A DNA stretch of 64,000 nucleotides from Variovorax paradoxus NBRC 15149 (GCF_001591365.1 NZ_BCUT01000001.1:2170001-2234000); one strand, 5' to 3'; shown: positions 8,512-18,376, counted from the first letter of the stretch. Notes: generated by a model from the letters alone, not told the origin. Program-made: numbers and translations.

Positions 8512-9033
8512 CTAGAGTTCCTTGACGGCCGCAAGGCGGCGCATCAGCTGCTGCGCGATGTCGGCCTGCATGTCGCGGTACAGCAGCTCGGCCTCGCCTT
8601 CCTTGGCGAGCGCGTTGGTTTCGTTGAAGCTCAAATCGCGCGTCTGCGACACCTCGGAGGGCGCGAGCAGCATCTTGCCGCCCGGCGTGCGCAGGCTGAA
8701 GCGAACGCGCAATTGCAGCTGCAGCTCGCGCAGCAGGCCGGCCGAATTGGTCGAGATCACGATGCGGTCGCGGTTCTCGCCGAGGATCTCGAGGATCGCG
8801 TCGGCGCTCTGGGTCTGATCGGGCGGCACCAGCGTGACGGTGCCCGCGGCGCGCATCTCGCGCCGCAGCCGGTTGATCAGTTCCGAATTGCCCGACAGCG
8901 ACAGCGTCTTGAACGCGAACACCGGCGCCTTGCGCAGTTCGAACCCGCAGCCGGCCAGCGCGAGGCTGGCGCCCGCCGCAGCCAGGCCCAGGAGAAGGCC
9001 GCGGCGCGGCAGCGGGGCGTTGCGATTGTTCAT
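8512..9033 (-). CDS. lptE: LPS-assembly lipoprotein LptE
   Basis: 173 residues from ATG 9033. A Sec signal (MNNRNAPLPRRGLLLGLA) ends in a lipobox LAGC with Cys about residue 29, so the mature protein is lipid-anchored in the outer membrane, where LptE plugs and assembles the LptD lipopolysaccharide translocon. GCGFELRK right after the lipobox and a C-terminal helix (ALAKEGEAELLYRDMQADIA) are characteristic. It sits 20 bp downstream of leuS and 4 bp upstream of holA, the conserved leuS-lptE-holA order of Burkholderiales, and must be cotranscribed with them. Confidence 0.92.
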   Translation of the reverse strand: MNNRNAPLPRRGLLLGLAAAGASLALAGCGFELRKAPVFAFKTLSLSGNSELINRLRREMRAAGTVTLVPPDQTQSADAILEILGENRDRIVISTNSAGLLRELQLQLRVRFSLRTPGGKMLLAPSEVSQTRDLSFNETNALAKEGEAELLYRDMQADIAQQLMRRLAAVKEL

Positions 9034-9053
9034 GCTTCTATCGTTCGTTTCGT

Positions 9054-11684
9054 TCAGATGACCACGTTGACCAGCCGGCCGGGAACCACGATGACGCGCT
9101 TGGCCGGCGCGCCTTCGGCGAACTTGACGAAGTCGTCGCACGAGAGCGCGAGCGCTTCGATCTCGGCCTTGGAGGCGCCGGCCGGCACGCGCAGCGCGCC
9201 GCGCAGCTTGCCGTTGACCTGCAGCATGAGCTCGATCTCGTCCTGCTCCAGCGCGGCCACGTCCACCACGGGCCAGGGCGCATCGAGCAGGTCGCCCAGC
9301 TCCTTGTCGTAGCCCAGATGCTGCCAGAGCTGGTGCGTGATGTGCGGCGTGGCCGGATACAGGCAGCGCAGCAGGATGCCCAGGCCTTCGCGCAGCGCGG
9401 CGGCATCGCCGGCGCTGCCATCGGGCTTGAAGCCTTCGAGCGCATTCAGGAGCTTCATCGCGCCTGAGACCACGGTGTTGTATTGCATGCGCTGGTAGTC
9501 GTAGTCGACCTGGCGCAGCACGGTGTGCACTTCGCGCCGCAGCGCCTGGGCGGCCTTGCCGAAGGCCTGGCCGCCGAACGCCACCGGGGCCACGTCGGCC
9601 TGCGCCACGCCGAAGTTCCAGACCCGGCGCAGGAACCGGTAGCTGCCTTCGACGGCCGCGTCGTTCCACTCGAGCGTGGCCTCGGGCGGTGCGGTGAACA
9701 TGGTGTACAGGCGCGCGGTGTCGGCGCCGTACTTCTCGATCAGGTCCTGCGGGTCGACGCCGTTGCGTTCGCTCTTGCCCATCTTGCCGACGCCGCCGTA
9801 TTCGATCTTGGTGCCGTCCGCGGTGGTGCCGCCGACGATGCGGCCCTGCGCGTCGAGCGTGGGCGTGACCTCCAGCGGCGGGTGGTAGTTCTTGCCGCCC
9901 TTCTCGTCGCGGTGGTAGTAGATGTGGTTGAGCACCATGCCCTGCGTGAGCAGCTTGCTGAAGGGCTCGTCGACCTTCACGAGGCCCAGGTCGCGCATCA
10001 CCTTGGTCCAGAAGCGCGCGTACAGCAGGTGAAGGATCGCATGCTCGATGCCGCCGATGTACTGGTCCATCGGCATCCAGTAGTCGGCGCCCTCGGCGAC
10101 CATGGCCTGCTCGTTCTTCGGGTCGCAGTAGCGCATGAAGTACCACGAGCTGTCGACGAAGGTGTCCATGGTGTCGGTCTCGCGCCGCGCGGGCTTGCCG
10201 CAGACCGGGCACACCACGCCGGCATGGAAGCCTTCGTGCTTGGCGAGCGGGTTGCCCGAACCGTCGGGCACGCAGTCCGTCGGCAGCACCACGGGCAGGT
10301 CCTTCTCGGGGACCGGCACCGCGCCATGCTCGTCGCAATGGATGATCGGGATCGGCGTGCCCCAGTAGCGCTGGCGGCTCACGCCCCAGTCGCGCAGGCG
10401 CCAGGTGGTCTGCATCTCGCCCAGGCCCTTCTGGGCGAGCGCATGCGCCACGGCGGCCACGGCCTCCTTGTGGGTCATGCCGCTGAAGTTGTCGGAGTTG
10501 ATGGTGACGCCGCGCTGCTTGTCGCCGTACCAGTCCTGCCACCTGTGATAGTCGAAGTGCGGCTCGTCGTCGACCAGCACCACCTGGATGATCTCGATGC
10601 CGTACTTGTTGGCGAAGGCGAAGTCGCGCTCGTCGTGCGCGGGCACGCCCATCACGGCGCCGTCGCCGTAGTTGATGAGCACGTAGTTGCCCACCCACAC
10701 CGGCACCTGCTCCTCGGTGATCGGGTGCTTGACGGTCAGGCCCGTGGGCACGCCCTTCTTTTCCTGCGTGGCGAGCTCGGCCTCGGTGGTGCCGCCGCTC
10801 TTGCATTCCTCGATGAAGGCCGCGACCTTGGGGTCGAGCGTGGCGGCGTGCGCGGCCAGCGGATGCTCGGGCGCTACGGCGCAGAAAGTGACGCCCATGA
10901 TGGTGTCGGCGCGCGTGGTGAACACGTACATGCGGCCGTCCTGGATCAGCCGGCCGCTCGCGTCCTGGATGTCGTGCGTGAAGGCGAAGCGCACGCCCTC
11001 GCTCTTGCCGATCCAGTTCTCCTGCATCAGCTTGACGCGCTCGGGCCAGCCCGGCAGCTTGTGCTGCGTGTGCTCGAGCAGCTCTTCGGCGTAGTCGCTG
11101 ATCTTCAGGTAGTAGCCCGGGATCTCGCGGCGCTCGACCGTGGCGCCGGTGCGCCAGCCCTTGCCGTCGATCACCTGCTCGTTGGCCAGCACGGTCTGGT
11201 CGACCGGGTCCCAGTTGACGACCTGCGTCTTGCGGTAGGCAATGCCCTTTTCGAGCATCTTGAGGAACAGCCACTGGTTCCACTTGTAGTAGCTGGGATC
11301 GCAGGTGGCGATCTCGCGGCTCCAGTCGATTGCCAGGCCCATGGCCTGGAGCTGGCCGCGCATGTAGTCGATGTTCTCGTAGGTCCACTTGGCCGGCGGC
11401 ACGCCGTTCTTCAGCGCCGCGTTCTCGGCCGGCAGGCCGAAGGCGTCCCAGCCCATGGGCATCAGCACGTTGTAGCCGCTCATGCGCAGGTAGCGCGTGA
11501 GCATGTCGTTGATGGTGTAGTTGCGCACGTGGCCCATGTGCAGCTTGCCGCTCGGGTACGGCAGCATCGAGCAGGCGTAGTACTTTTTACGGCTCGCGTC
11601 CTCGGTGACGCGGTAGGCATCGGCGGCGCTCCATTGCGCCTGGGCAGCGGACTCGACGTCGCTGGGTTTGTAGCTGGGGTTCAT
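9054..11684 (-). CDS. leuS: Leucyl-tRNA synthetase
   Basis: 876 residues, normal for bacterial LeuRS. Class Ia synthetase charging tRNA-Leu. HMGH (the HIGH motif) is at residues 49-52 within [14 protein letters not shown], and KMGKS (KMSKS motif) at about 634-638. Between them lies the CP1 editing domain with [20 protein letters not shown] and the [15 protein letters not shown] loop that holds the conserved editing Asp. The leucine-specific and zinc-like insert ([21 protein letters not shown]) has one CxxC. The C-terminal anticodon-binding and tail domains are complete. It is the first gene of the leuS-lptE-holA operon and is divergent from the Bug-type gene at 11888. Confidence 0.97.
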   Translation of the reverse strand: MNPSYKPSDVESAAQAQWSAADAYRVTEDASRKKYYACSMLPYPSGKLHMGHVRNYTINDMLTRYLRMSGYNVLMPMGWDAFGLPAENAALKNGVPPAKWTYENIDYMRGQLQAMGLAIDWSREIATCDPSYYKWNQWLFLKMLEKGIAYRKTQVVNWDPVDQTVLANEQVIDGKGWRTGATVERREIPGYYLKISDYAEELLEHTQHKLPGWPERVKLMQENWIGKSEGVRFAFTHDIQDASGRLIQDGRMYVFTTRADTIMGVTFCAVAPEHPLAAHAATLDPKVAAFIEECKSGGTTEAELATQEKKGVPTGLTVKHPITEEQVPVWVGNYVLINYGDGAVMGVPAHDERDFAFANKYGIEIIQVVLVDDEPHFDYHRWQDWYGDKQRGVTINSDNFSGMTHKEAVAAVAHALAQKGLGEMQTTWRLRDWGVSRQRYWGTPIPIIHCDEHGAVPVPEKDLPVVLPTDCVPDGSGNPLAKHEGFHAGVVCPVCGKPARRETDTMDTFVDSSWYFMRYCDPKNEQAMVAEGADYWMPMDQYIGGIEHAILHLLYARFWTKVMRDLGLVKVDEPFSKLLTQGMVLNHIYYHRDEKGGKNYHPPLEVTPTLDAQGRIVGGTTADGTKIEYGGVGKMGKSERNGVDPQDLIEKYGADTARLYTMFTAPPEATLEWNDAAVEGSYRFLRRVWNFGVAQADVAPVAFGGQAFGKAAQALRREVHTVLRQVDYDYQRMQYNTVVSGAMKLLNALEGFKPDGSAGDAAALREGLGILLRCLYPATPHITHQLWQHLGYDKELGDLLDAPWPVVDVAALEQDEIELMLQVNGKLRGALRVPAGASKAEIEALALSCDDFVKFAEGAPAKRVIVVPGRLVNVVI

Positions 11685-11786
11685 GGCGGTTCGGCAAGAC
11701 CCGGCGCGGGGTGGCCGGGGAGGACGGATTATCGCGCCGGACTAGACTCGCCCCCAGTCTTCGCGCACTTCGTGTCGCTGCGCCAA

Positions 11787-11838
11787 CCCCCTGCCGGGGG
11801 CAACACCAGCGGCCCGGCAAAGCCGGTTCCGCGGTGTT
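11787..11838. repeat. Double hairpin in a divergent intergenic region
   Basis: CCCCC-TGCC-GGGGG (11787-11800) is directly followed by a longer imperfect palindrome at 11802-11838, where AACACC, GCGG and CCGGC pair with GCCGG, CCGC and GGTGTT around an AAA loop. The flanking genes (leuS and the Bug gene) diverge, so neither needs a terminator here. It reads like a dispersed palindromic unit of the kind common between genes in Comamonadaceae. The rest of the 203-bp gap shows no clear promoter. Confidence 0.45.
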
Positions 11839-11887
11839 TCGCGAAAAATGCATGACTTCCTGCCACCTGACGCAGACGGAAAACGCC

Positions 11888-12865
11888 ATGAAACTGCTCC
11901 TGAAACACCTCGCCCTGGGCCTCGCGGCCGCCGCCAGCCTGGCCGCGGTGCCGCTGCATGCGCAGCCGAACGGCGACAAGCCGCTGCGCATCGTGGTGCC
12001 CTTCGCCGCCGGCGGGGCGCAGGACGTGATCGCCCGCTACCTGGGCGCCAAGCTCACCGACAAGCTCGGCGGCAGCGTGATCATCGACAACAAGGCGGGC
12101 GCGGGCGGCATCGTGGCGGCCGATGCGGTGGCCAAGGCGACCGATGGCGCCACCGTGCTGCTGGCCACCGGCGGCGCCATCACCATCGCGCCCCACCTGC
12201 AGTCCAAGCTTCCCTATGACCCGGTGCACGACCTGGCGCCCGTGGCCCTGGTCGGCGACACGCCCATGACCGTGGCCGTGCGCACCGAAAGCCCCTACAA
12301 GACGCTGGCCGACCTGCTGCGCGACGCCAAGGCGAAGCCCGGGCAGCTGACCTACGCCTCCACCGGCAACGGCACCGTCTCGCACCTGACGGGCGCGCTG
12401 CTGGCGCAGGCGAGCGGCGTGGACCTGCTGCACGTGCCCTACCGCGGCGCGGCGCCGGCGCTGACCGACCTGCTGGGCGGCCAGGTGGCGCTGATCGTGA
12501 CCAGCGCCGCCTCCATCGAGCCGATGGTCGCGAGCGGCAAGGCCCGCGTGCTCGGCACCTTTTCGCGCGCGGCCCTGCCCAGCCTCGGCACGCCGCCGAC
12601 GGTCGCGGAGGCGGCGGGCCTCGCGGGCATGGACGTGCCGGTGTGGGTGGGCGTGATGGCGCCCGCGCGCATGCCGGCGGCCAGCATCGAGAAGCTGTCG
12701 GCGGCGCTGGTCGAGGTGTGCAACCTGCCCGAGACCAAGCAGCGCTTCGCCCAGCTGGGCGCGGTGAACACCTGCGGCGGCGGCGCGGCGCTGGGCAAGG
12801 TGATTGCCGAGGACAGCCAGCGCTGGGCGAAGGTCATCAAGCAGGGCGGGATCAAAGTTGACTGA
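11888..12865 (+). CDS. Bug-family (TTT) periplasmic solute-binding protein
   Basis: 325 residues from ATG 11888 (MKLLLKHLALGLAAAASLAA), with a Sec signal peptide ending about residue 24 (LHAQP). The mature part has the Bug/TctC signatures: LRIVVPFAAGGAQDVIARYL, IDNKAGAGGIVAADAVAKA, DLAPVALVGDTPM, HVPYRGAAPALTDLLGGQV and GVMAPARMP. These proteins bind small carboxylates, with the ligand carboxylate held by the AGG.. loop. No TctA/TctB membrane partners are adjacent, which is usual for the expanded Bug families of Burkholderiales. The stop overlaps the start of the opine-dehydrogenase-like gene by 8 bases, so binding protein and enzyme are translated from one message and probably share a substrate or pathway. 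Confidence 0.9.
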   Translation: MKLLLKHLALGLAAAASLAAVPLHAQPNGDKPLRIVVPFAAGGAQDVIARYLGAKLTDKLGGSVIIDNKAGAGGIVAADAVAKATDGATVLLATGGAITIAPHLQSKLPYDPVHDLAPVALVGDTPMTVAVRTESPYKTLADLLRDAKAKPGQLTYASTGNGTVSHLTGALLAQASGVDLLHVPYRGAAPALTDLLGGQVALIVTSAASIEPMVASGKARVLGTFSRAALPSLGTPPTVAEAAGLAGMDVPVWVGVMAPARMPAASIEKLSAALVEVCNLPETKQRFAQLGAVNTCGGGAALGKVIAEDSQRWAKVIKQGGIKVD

Positions 12866-13937
12866 GCCTGCGGCAGGGCGCCTGCGCGTCGGCATCGCGG
12901 GCACCGGGGCGATCGCCCTGGCAAGCGCGGCGTGGCTGCGCCAGGCGGGCCACGCCGCGATGCTCTGGTCGCCGGGCGGCCAGGGTGCCGAGGCCCTGCG
13001 CACGCAGCCGCTCGAAGCCGCCGGCGTGCAGCCCTGCCGCGTGGCGGTCGAGGTGGCCGGCGATGCGGCGCAACTTTGCCGCGCATCGGACGTGCTGCTG
13101 ATTGCCCTGCCGGTCAACGGACACCGGCGCGTGATGGATGCGCTGCTGCCCTTCCTGCGTGATGGACAGACCGTGATCGTCAGCTCGATGGCCTCGCTGT
13201 CGTCGCTCTATCTGCACGAAGGCGCACGGCGGGCGGGCAAGCGGGTGACGGTCGCGAGCTTCGGCACCACGGTGCTGACCGCGCGCCGCGAATCCGCCAC
13301 GCAGGTCAGGGTGATGACGCGGCGCCAGGCGGTCGGTGTGTCGGCGCTGCCGCGCACGGAAATAGAGAGCGCCATCGAGCTGTGCGCCGCGCTGTTCGGC
13401 GGCGGCTTCTTCGCGCAGGAGAACACGCTCGCCAGCGCGCTCGCGAACGTCAACCCGCAGTCGCACGGCCCGCTGGCCGTCTTCAACTGGACGCGCATCG
13501 AGCATGCCGAGAACTGGCCGCAGTACCACTGCATGACGCCCGGCGTGGCCCGCGCGATCGAGGCGCTGGACCGGGAGCGGCGCGCCGTGGCCCAGGCCTT
13601 CGGCATCGCGCTCGGTCCCATCGAGGAGCATTTCGCGCGCTCCTTCGGCACGGAATCGGCGCGGCTCGAGGACATCGCGGCCGAGCTGCATGCCAAGCGC
13701 GGCGGGCCGCCCGGCCCCGTGCGCACCGACACGCGCTACCTGAGCGAAGACATGCCCTACGGCCTGGCCTTCGTGGAAGCGCTCGGCGCCATCGCCGGCG
13801 TGGCGACACCCGCGACGCGCACCATCGTGGACGCCGCCTCGCTGGTCAGCGGCATCGACTTCCGGCAGCAGAACGACCTGCTGGCGCCGCTGAATCTGGG
13901 CACTGAAACCGTGGCCGGCCTGCTCGCCCGCCTATGA
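12858..13937 (+). CDS. NAD/NADP octopine/nopaline dehydrogenase-family protein
   Basis: 359 residues if begun at TTG 12858 (TTGACTGAG), which overlaps the previous stop by 8 bases; an upstream in-frame start at 12804 would lie far inside the previous gene. An N-terminal Rossmann fold shows LRVGIAGTGAIALASAAWL (GxGxxA type) and DVLLIALPVNGHRRVMDALL. The C-terminal all-helical domain has ANVNPQSHGPLAVFNWTRIE with the conserved His of opine dehydrogenases, then ENWPQYHCMTPGVAR and ERRAVAQAFGI. Such enzymes reductively join an amino acid and a 2-keto acid, or run the reverse oxidation. Substrate is unknown. The 3' end overlaps the convergent gene at 13932 by six bases. Confidence 0.78.
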   Translation: MTEPAAGRLRVGIAGTGAIALASAAWLRQAGHAAMLWSPGGQGAEALRTQPLEAAGVQPCRVAVEVAGDAAQLCRASDVLLIALPVNGHRRVMDALLPFLRDGQTVIVSSMASLSSLYLHEGARRAGKRVTVASFGTTVLTARRESATQVRVMTRRQAVGVSALPRTEIESAIELCAALFGGGFFAQENTLASALANVNPQSHGPLAVFNWTRIEHAENWPQYHCMTPGVARAIEALDRERRAVAQAFGIALGPIEEHFARSFGTESARLEDIAAELHAKRGGPPGPVRTDTRYLSEDMPYGLAFVEALGAIAGVATPATRTIVDAASLVSGIDFRQQNDLLAPLNLGTETVAGLLARL

Positions 13938-14546
13938 CGCTGCCGTTACCGGCGGAAAGACCGGCTCGCCCAGGTTGAGCATCAGCCGGTTGGCCCAGGC
14001 GAAGAGCGCCACGGAATGGACCAGGTCGAGGATCTCGAGCTCGGCGAGCCCCACCGCCTTGAGCGTTCGCACATTGTCGGCCGACACCTTGCCGGGCTCG
14101 GCGCCGAGCTGGATCGAGAATTCGACGATGGCCTTCTCGCGCGGCGTGGTGCCCGCGGAAGCCGGCTCCTCGAACACCTGCGAGATCACGTCGCTGCGCT
14201 TGGCGAGCTGCTCGAAGCGCTGCGCATGCACCGAGGCGCAGTACACGCAGCCGTTGACGCGCGACTCCACCGTGGCGCCCAGCTCGCGCTCCGCGCGCGG
14301 CATGCCGCCCGGTGCGAACATGATCGCGTTGAAGGCGATGGAGCGCTGCAGCAGCATCTCGGGCTGGTGCGCGAGCAGCAGGAAGTACGGCGAGGTGCGG
14401 GCCTGCGGGCTCATCTCGTCGAGCGCGGCCAGCTGGGCCGGCGTGGCCGAGGCAACGTCGACCGGGTCGAGCCAGGGCTTCCAGCTCAGCACCTCGTTGG
14501 TGAAGCCCTTGATGCGGATCGGCGTGTTCGTATTGCTCGTGCTCAT
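13932..14546 (-). CDS. Alkylhydroperoxidase-domain protein, Avi_7169-like
   Basis: 204 residues from ATG 14546. The AhpD/CMD domain contains a full active motif, CVYCASVHAQR, with Cys100, Cys103 and His107 matching CxxCxxxHxxR of thiol-dependent AhpD peroxidases. Around it are SPYFLLLAHQPEML, RERELGATVESRVN-like sequence and a C-terminal helix LAELEILDLVHSVALFAWANRLML. This layout fits the Avi_7169 subfamily, which is generally found next to an Avi_7170-type partner, as here: its start overlaps the stop of the partner by four bases (ATGA). It is the last gene of a three-gene operon with an FAD monooxygenase. Likely cytoplasmic; the hydroperoxide or other substrate is unknown. Confidence 0.8.
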   Translation of the reverse strand: MSTSNTNTPIRIKGFTNEVLSWKPWLDPVDVASATPAQLAALDEMSPQARTSPYFLLLAHQPEMLLQRSIAFNAIMFAPGGMPRAERELGATVESRVNGCVYCASVHAQRFEQLAKRSDVISQVFEEPASAGTTPREKAIVEFSIQLGAEPGKVSADNVRTLKAVGLAELEILDLVHSVALFAWANRLMLNLGEPVFPPVTAAS

Positions 14547-15064
14547 GCTGCAACCTCCGCGGCGGCCAGCGCCTGCAGCCCTGCGACCACGCGGACCTGG
14601 TAGGAGAGAAAGGCGATCAGCTGGCCCAGCGCGACGATGGCGGGCGTCGAGAGCCCGGCGTCGGCCAGCGACTGCACCGCGGCCTTGTCGCCCTCGATGG
14701 GTCGCTCGATCAGGCTCGCGGTGAATGCCAGCGCCGTGCGCAGCCGCGCATCGGCCACCGGGGCGCCGCTGCCCACGGCCGCGATCAGCTCGCGGTCCAC
14801 GCCCTCGGCCAGCAATTGCTCGCGGTAGTGCGCGGCGAGCGTCGCGGCCTTCGACACGCTGCATGCATGCAGCGCAACCAGCAGGCGCTCGGCCACCGAG
14901 AGGCCTTCGACCGATGGCGAGAACATCGCGTCGTAGCTGCCCTGCGTGGCCGCCACGACCTTGTCGCGCTGCTGGCGCAGCAGGCGGGTGGCGTGGCCGG
15001 GCACCAGCGGCACCGTGGCGTCGATCACGTCGATGGCAAGAGGAGATTCGGAAAGAGTGGTCAT
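14543..15064 (-). CDS. CMD-domain protein, Avi_7170-like
   Basis: 173 residues from ATG 15064. It has the helical AhpD-like core (MFSPSVEGLSVAERLLVALHAC, then AAHYREQLLAEGVD and ALGQLIAFLSYQVRVVAGLQAL) but the catalytic motif is degenerate: at Cys68 the sequence reads CSVSKAAT, so the second Cys is Ser71 and the His four residues further on is Thr75. It cannot run the AhpD disulfide cycle by itself. The 4-base overlap with the catalytically intact Avi_7169-like gene suggests that the two form a hetero-oligomer with this one as the structural or specificity subunit. It begins 25 bases after the monooxygenase gene. Confidence 0.75.
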   Translation of the reverse strand: MTTLSESPLAIDVIDATVPLVPGHATRLLRQQRDKVVAATQGSYDAMFSPSVEGLSVAERLLVALHACSVSKAATLAAHYREQLLAEGVDRELIAAVGSGAPVADARLRTALAFTASLIERPIEGDKAAVQSLADAGLSTPAIVALGQLIAFLSYQVRVVAGLQALAAAEVAA

Positions 15065-15089
15065 GCGTTTCGATGAAGAAGTCTGGAGT

Positions 15090-16565
15090 TCAGCCGCGTT
15101 CGGACGGCGGCGGCGCGGGCACCCATTCGTCGCCGAACAGTTCGGGCTCGCTGTAGGCCTCGAGGTTGGCGAAGTGCTGCTCGAAGTCCTCGCGGTAGAA
15201 CAGGCTGGCCATGCCGCTCGCAAGCCGCCGGGCGCCATCGCTGATCGCGGGAATGTCGCCCGACACCGTGCCGTGCGACAAGGCCGCGGGATAGCAGAAG
15301 CAATGGATGCGCTCGAGGCCCGGGCACTCGCCCGCTGTGCGCTCGCGGAATTCGAAGGCCGGCCCGAGATCGGGCGAATCGGCCAGCTCCTGGTCTTCGT
15401 CGCCGGGCGCGGGCACGAAACGGTCCTTCCAGGTGCGCACATGCGATGCAATGGTGTCGAACTCGGGGCGGCAGCGCCAGTCGATCTTGAAACCGGTCGA
15501 AACAACGAGGAAGTCGAACACGAAGTCGCCCCGGGGCGTGGCCACGCGCATTGCCGCGCCCTGCGGCTCGACCGCAAGCACCGGGCAGCCGAAATTGAAG
15601 AACGCATTCGGGTGGCGCGACACGCGCAGCGTGCTGCCATGCGGCGGCGGCACGTTGGCGACGTTGATGTAGTGGCGGATGCGCCACTTGAACGCGTCGG
15701 GCAGGTCGTAGTGGCCCTGCGTCAGGCCCGGCACGCCGGCGCCCTTGCCCTTGTTGACGCGCGGCAGGTCGGGCCGGCGGATCAGGAGCTCGACGCTGTG
15801 CACGCCGGCCTCCAGCGCGGTGGCCGCGCTGTCCATGGCCGACGAGCCCGCGCCGACCACGCCCACGCGCAGCCCGGCGAGCCGGCCGTAGTCCATCTCG
15901 TCGGACGAATGGGCCCACTGCGAGCGCGGCAGCGCGTTGACGAACGCCGGAACCGCGGGGCCGCCAAGCCCGTCGCGCCCCGTGGCCAGCACCACGCGGC
16001 GCGCCAGCACCTGCTGTGCACCGGCCGGCGTGCGCAGCGCGAGCCGCACCATCGCACCATCGGCGAGCGGCTGGATGCCGGTGACGGCCATGTCGTTGCG
16101 CACATCGATGTTCATCACGCGGCGGTACCAGCGCAGGTAGTCCATCCACTGCAGGCGCGGGATCTTGTCCATCGCAGCCCAGGCCTCGCTGCCGAACTGG
16201 GCCTCGAACCAGGCGCGGAAGGTCAGCGCGGGCAGCCCCAGCGCGGGGCCGGTCAGTTCCTTGGGCGAACGCAGGGTTTCCATGCGCGCCGTGGTGGCCC
16301 ATGGCCCTTCGCTGCCCGCAGGCGAGCGGTCGAACACGACGGCCCGGATGCCCTGCTGGGCCAGCGCGGCCGCGGCCGCGAGCCCGGCCTGGCCGGCACC
16401 GATGATGGCCACGTCCAGCACGGGCTCGCCGCCGTGCGTGCGAGCCGGCATCCAGGCGCGCGCGGGCCAGCCGAGGCATTCGAGATCCCGGGCAAGCCGC
16501 TGCTCGAGCGCGGCAAGGCCTTGCGGGTGGAGGGATGGGGCGGGGGAAGCGGCGTCGGTGGTCAT
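15090..16565 (-). CDS. FAD-dependent NAD(P)-binding monooxygenase-like protein
   Basis: 491 residues from ATG 16565 (MTTDAASPAP). Two dinucleotide folds are clear: an FAD site DVAIIGAGQAGLAAAAALA at about residue 52 and an NAD(P) site LRVGVVGAGSSAMDSAATAL near the middle. The stretch between them resembles flavin-containing monooxygenases and related SidA/TrkA-type enzymes, and the closing FLVVSTGFKIDW is the usual 'ATG' type motif of FAD oxidoreductases. It is the first gene of the operon with the two CMD proteins, all on the minus strand, with 25 bp before the next gene. Upstream is a 141-bp divergent gap to the glycogen cluster. It may hydroxylate or oxygenate a small molecule whose product or peroxide is handled by the CMD pair. 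Confidence 0.8.
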   Translation of the reverse strand: MTTDAASPAPSLHPQGLAALEQRLARDLECLGWPARAWMPARTHGGEPVLDVAIIGAGQAGLAAAAALAQQGIRAVVFDRSPAGSEGPWATTARMETLRSPKELTGPALGLPALTFRAWFEAQFGSEAWAAMDKIPRLQWMDYLRWYRRVMNIDVRNDMAVTGIQPLADGAMVRLALRTPAGAQQVLARRVVLATGRDGLGGPAVPAFVNALPRSQWAHSSDEMDYGRLAGLRVGVVGAGSSAMDSAATALEAGVHSVELLIRRPDLPRVNKGKGAGVPGLTQGHYDLPDAFKWRIRHYINVANVPPPHGSTLRVSRHPNAFFNFGCPVLAVEPQGAAMRVATPRGDFVFDFLVVSTGFKIDWRCRPEFDTIASHVRTWKDRFVPAPGDEDQELADSPDLGPAFEFRERTAGECPGLERIHCFCYPAALSHGTVSGDIPAISDGARRLASGMASLFYREDFEQHFANLEAYSEPELFGDEWVPAPPPSERG

Positions 16566-16706
16566 CTTGCAAAACGAAACGGGAAGCGGGTTCGCAGGGA
16601 ACCCCGCCCAGTGTAGAAAGCTTTTCAGGCGGGACCGGGACAGGCCCATGCACGGACCGGGCCCGGATCTCGCATGCCACAATGATTTTCAGACCACAGG
16701 GACAGC

Positions 16707-18376
16707 ATGCGCAGCAACAACAGCAGCAATGGCGAATGGTGGCGCGGCGCGGTGATCTACCAGATCTACCCGCGCAGCTTCATGGACAGCAACGGCGACG
16801 GCATCGGCGACCTGCCCGGCATCACCTCGCGGCTCGATCATGTGGCGAGCCTGGGGGTCGATGCGATCTGGGTGTCGCCCTTCTTCCGCTCGCCGATGAA
16901 GGACTTCGGCTACGACGTGGCCGACTACCGCGCGGTCGATCCGATCTTCGGCACGCTGGCCGATTTCGACGAGATGCTGGCGCGCGCCCATGCGCTCGGC
17001 CTCAAGATCATCATCGACCAGGTGCTCTCGCACACCTCCGACCAGCACGCCTGGTTCGCCGAAAGCCGCGCGAGCCGCGACAACTCCAAGGCCGACTGGT
17101 ACGTGTGGGCCGACCCGCGGCCCGACGGCACGCCGCCCAACAACTGGCTCTCCGTCTTCGGCGGGCCGGCCTGGCAGTGGGATTCGCGCCGCCGCCAGTA
17201 CTACCTGCACAGCTTCCTCCAGGAGCAGCCCGACCTGAACTTCCATTGCGCCGAGGTGCAGCAAGCGCTGCTGGGCGAAGTGCGCTTCTGGTGCGAGCGC
17301 GGCGTGGACGGCTTCCGCTTCGATGCCTGCAACCACCAGTTCCACGATGCGCTGCTGCGCGACAACCCGCCAGCGAGCGCCGCCTCGCTGGACGAGGTGA
17401 GCACGGTGCGGGCCGACAACCCCTATGCCATGCAGCAGCACCTCTACGACAAGAGCCAGATGGAGAACCTGCGCTTCCTCGAAAGCCTGCGCGGGCTGCT
17501 CGACGACTATGGCGCGGTCGCGCTCGGCGAGGTCGGCGACGAGAACGCGCCGCCCGTCATGGCGCAGTACACCGAACTGGGCAAGCGCCTGCACCTGGCC
17601 TACAGCTTCAGCCTGCTGACGGCCGAGCACAGCGCCAGGCACCTGCGCCACCAGGTCGAGACGCTCGACCAGGCGCTCGCGCCGACCGGCGGCTGGGGCT
17701 GCTGGGCCGTCTCCAACCACGACGTGCCGCGCGTGGCCACGCGCTGGAGCGGCGGCGGCCCGGAAGACACGCGGCGCGACCGGCTCTGGCTCGCGCTGCT
17801 GCTCGCGCTGCGCGGCAGCGCCAGCATCTACCAGGGCGAAGAGCTCGGCCTGCCCGAGGCCGAGGTGCCGTTCGAGCTGCTGCAGGACCCCTACGGCCGC
17901 GCCTTCTGGCCCGAATTCAAGGGCCGCGACGGCTGCCGCACGCCCATGCCCTGGAAGGCCGACGAATTGCACGCCGGCTTCACCACCGGCGGGCCCTGGT
18001 TGCCGGTCTACGGCCGCCACCTGCCGCTGGCGGTCGACCGCCAGTCCACCGATCCAGATTCCATGCTCGCATTCAGCCGCGCGCTGCTGCGCTGGCGCCG
18101 CGCCCAGCCGCTGCTGCGCACCGGCAGCATCGCCTTCATCGATGCACCGGAGCCGGTGCTGTGGTTCGAGCGGCGCGAAGGGAACCAATCGCTGCAGGCC
18201 GTCTTCAACCTGGGAGGCGAGTCGGTGTCCATCGCGCTGCACGGGGCGCTCGAGCCGCTCGCGGGGCATCCGCTGGCATCGTCGTCGACCCTGCAGGCCG
18301 GCGCTGAAAGGCGCATGCTGAGGCTGGCGCCCTACGGCGTCTTTTTCGGCCGCCCCGCCGGCGAAGAAGAACCGAT

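Noticed and set aside
9483..11855. Open frame of 790 codons opposite leuS
   Set aside because: Antisense composition (Val/His/Ala-rich), overlaps an essential gene completely.
12804..12857. Upstream extension of the opine-dehydrogenase-like gene
   Set aside because: Would lie deep inside the Bug gene; the Rossmann fold starts just after the TTG at 12858, which is a better coupled start.
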